Source: Mariniblastus fucicola
GTDB lineage: Bacteria; Planctomycetota; Planctomycetia; Pirellulales; Pirellulaceae
Direction: 5' to 3'
Assembly (NCBI RefSeq): GCF_008087665.1
Contig: NZ_CP042912.1
Location: 930,001 to 994,000 of the forward strand
DNA: 64,000 bases
A program made the position numbers and the translations under genes. The notes under the pieces are model-generated. The model had not been told where the DNA came from. It saw only the letters and a program-made list of their open reading frames with translations, and ran no database searches. The stretch's first letter is position 1. The number at the start of each line of letters is the position of its first letter. This document shows, in pieces, positions 63,832 to 64,000 of the stretch.

Positions 63832-64000
63832 TCACAATAACATCCTGTAAACCAGATAGCAAATCAGGACCAACAAGCCCACCGATGCTCCGGCAATCCA
63901 CCGCAAGCGACTAATGTAAAACCCGCGAGTCAGTCGGCTTGAGTGCAGATAGCCATACAGAATTCCACACATTCCCAAGACAAACAGCGTCGCGATCAAG
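63832..64000 (-). CDS. 3' end of a small membrane-protein gene (cut by right edge)
   Basis: Read on the minus strand from 63999, 55 codons are open and end in TGA at 63832-63834. The peptide has two hydrophobic helices separated by a basic loop (LIATLFVLGMCGILYGYL; RLTRGFYISRLR; GASVGLLVLICYLVYRMLL). Its start lies outside the window, so its size is unknown. It precedes the secreted hypothetical gene on the same strand by 51 bp and may share its transcript. Confidence 0.6.
   Translation of the reverse strand, partial: LIATLFVLGMCGILYGYLHSSRLTRGFYISRLRWIAGASVGLLVLICYLVYRMLL

Overview
The window looks like chromosomal DNA of a planctomycete, probably of the Pirellulaceae type. The evidence is a giant secreted Calx-beta protein with a dockerin-like tail, two VPEPSS-type PEP-CTERM proteins, unlinked Tad-type pilin-like genes, many long secreted hypothetical proteins, weak or absent Shine-Dalgarno sites, several probable TTG starts and moderate GC content. 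I see no rRNA, tRNA, CRISPR array or insertion sequence. All functional calls are by reading motifs; no database search was run.

Left part (1-13.5 kb): the 3' end of a giant surface protein, cut by the left edge, with two internal coding tandem arrays (7 x 384 bp, apparently identical, and 5 x 357 bp, with two informative differences). A small PEP-CTERM protein and a long low-complexity secreted protein follow. 13.5-18.5 kb (minus strand): a GT4 glycosyltransferase and the Fe-S assembly genes sufC-sufB-sufD. 18.8-22.1 kb: a sodium:alanine-type symporter and an MFS transporter, with clear terminators. 22.3-24.8 kb (minus): two TadE-like proteins and a TadG/vWA protein. 25-30 kb (minus): a 133-bp MITE-like palindrome, a PEP-CTERM metalloprotease and bifunctional proline oxidase PutA.

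Middle (30-42.5 kb): a membrane-embedded spermidine-synthase-like protein; an Hsp20 gene behind a near-perfect sigma-54 promoter and a foldable leader; a DUF4430 lipoprotein next to a DUF6580-like membrane protein; a three-part LplT-PlsC-acyl-ACP-synthetase fusion; a STAS protein with its anti-sigma-type kinase; a second, shortened copy of the MITE-like element whose two ends supply the stop codons of both flanking genes; and a cation-chloride-cotransporter-like permease.

The most unusual region is 42.7-51.8 kb: three consecutive, tightly coupled genes for paralogous two-ring ClpA/ClpC-like AAA+ proteins. Each has a non-Clp amino-terminal region (parts resemble HicB), a first AAA ring with an intact P-loop but mostly a broken Walker B, and a second ring with an intact ATPase site from which the canonical GYVG pore loop is deleted. 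The first two proteins also carry a carboxy-terminal coiled coil and a segment that reads like the PCRF domain of peptide-chain release factors, without a GGQ domain. This is the best candidate here for an undescribed system, perhaps linked to translation quality control or proteostasis.

Right part (52.4-64 kb): a secreted thioredoxin-fold protein, a TIGR04283-like GT2 glycosyltransferase, a membrane protein of unknown function, sdhCAB (succinate dehydrogenase), arginine decarboxylase speA, a secreted hypothetical protein, and the 3' end of a small membrane-protein gene cut by the right edge.
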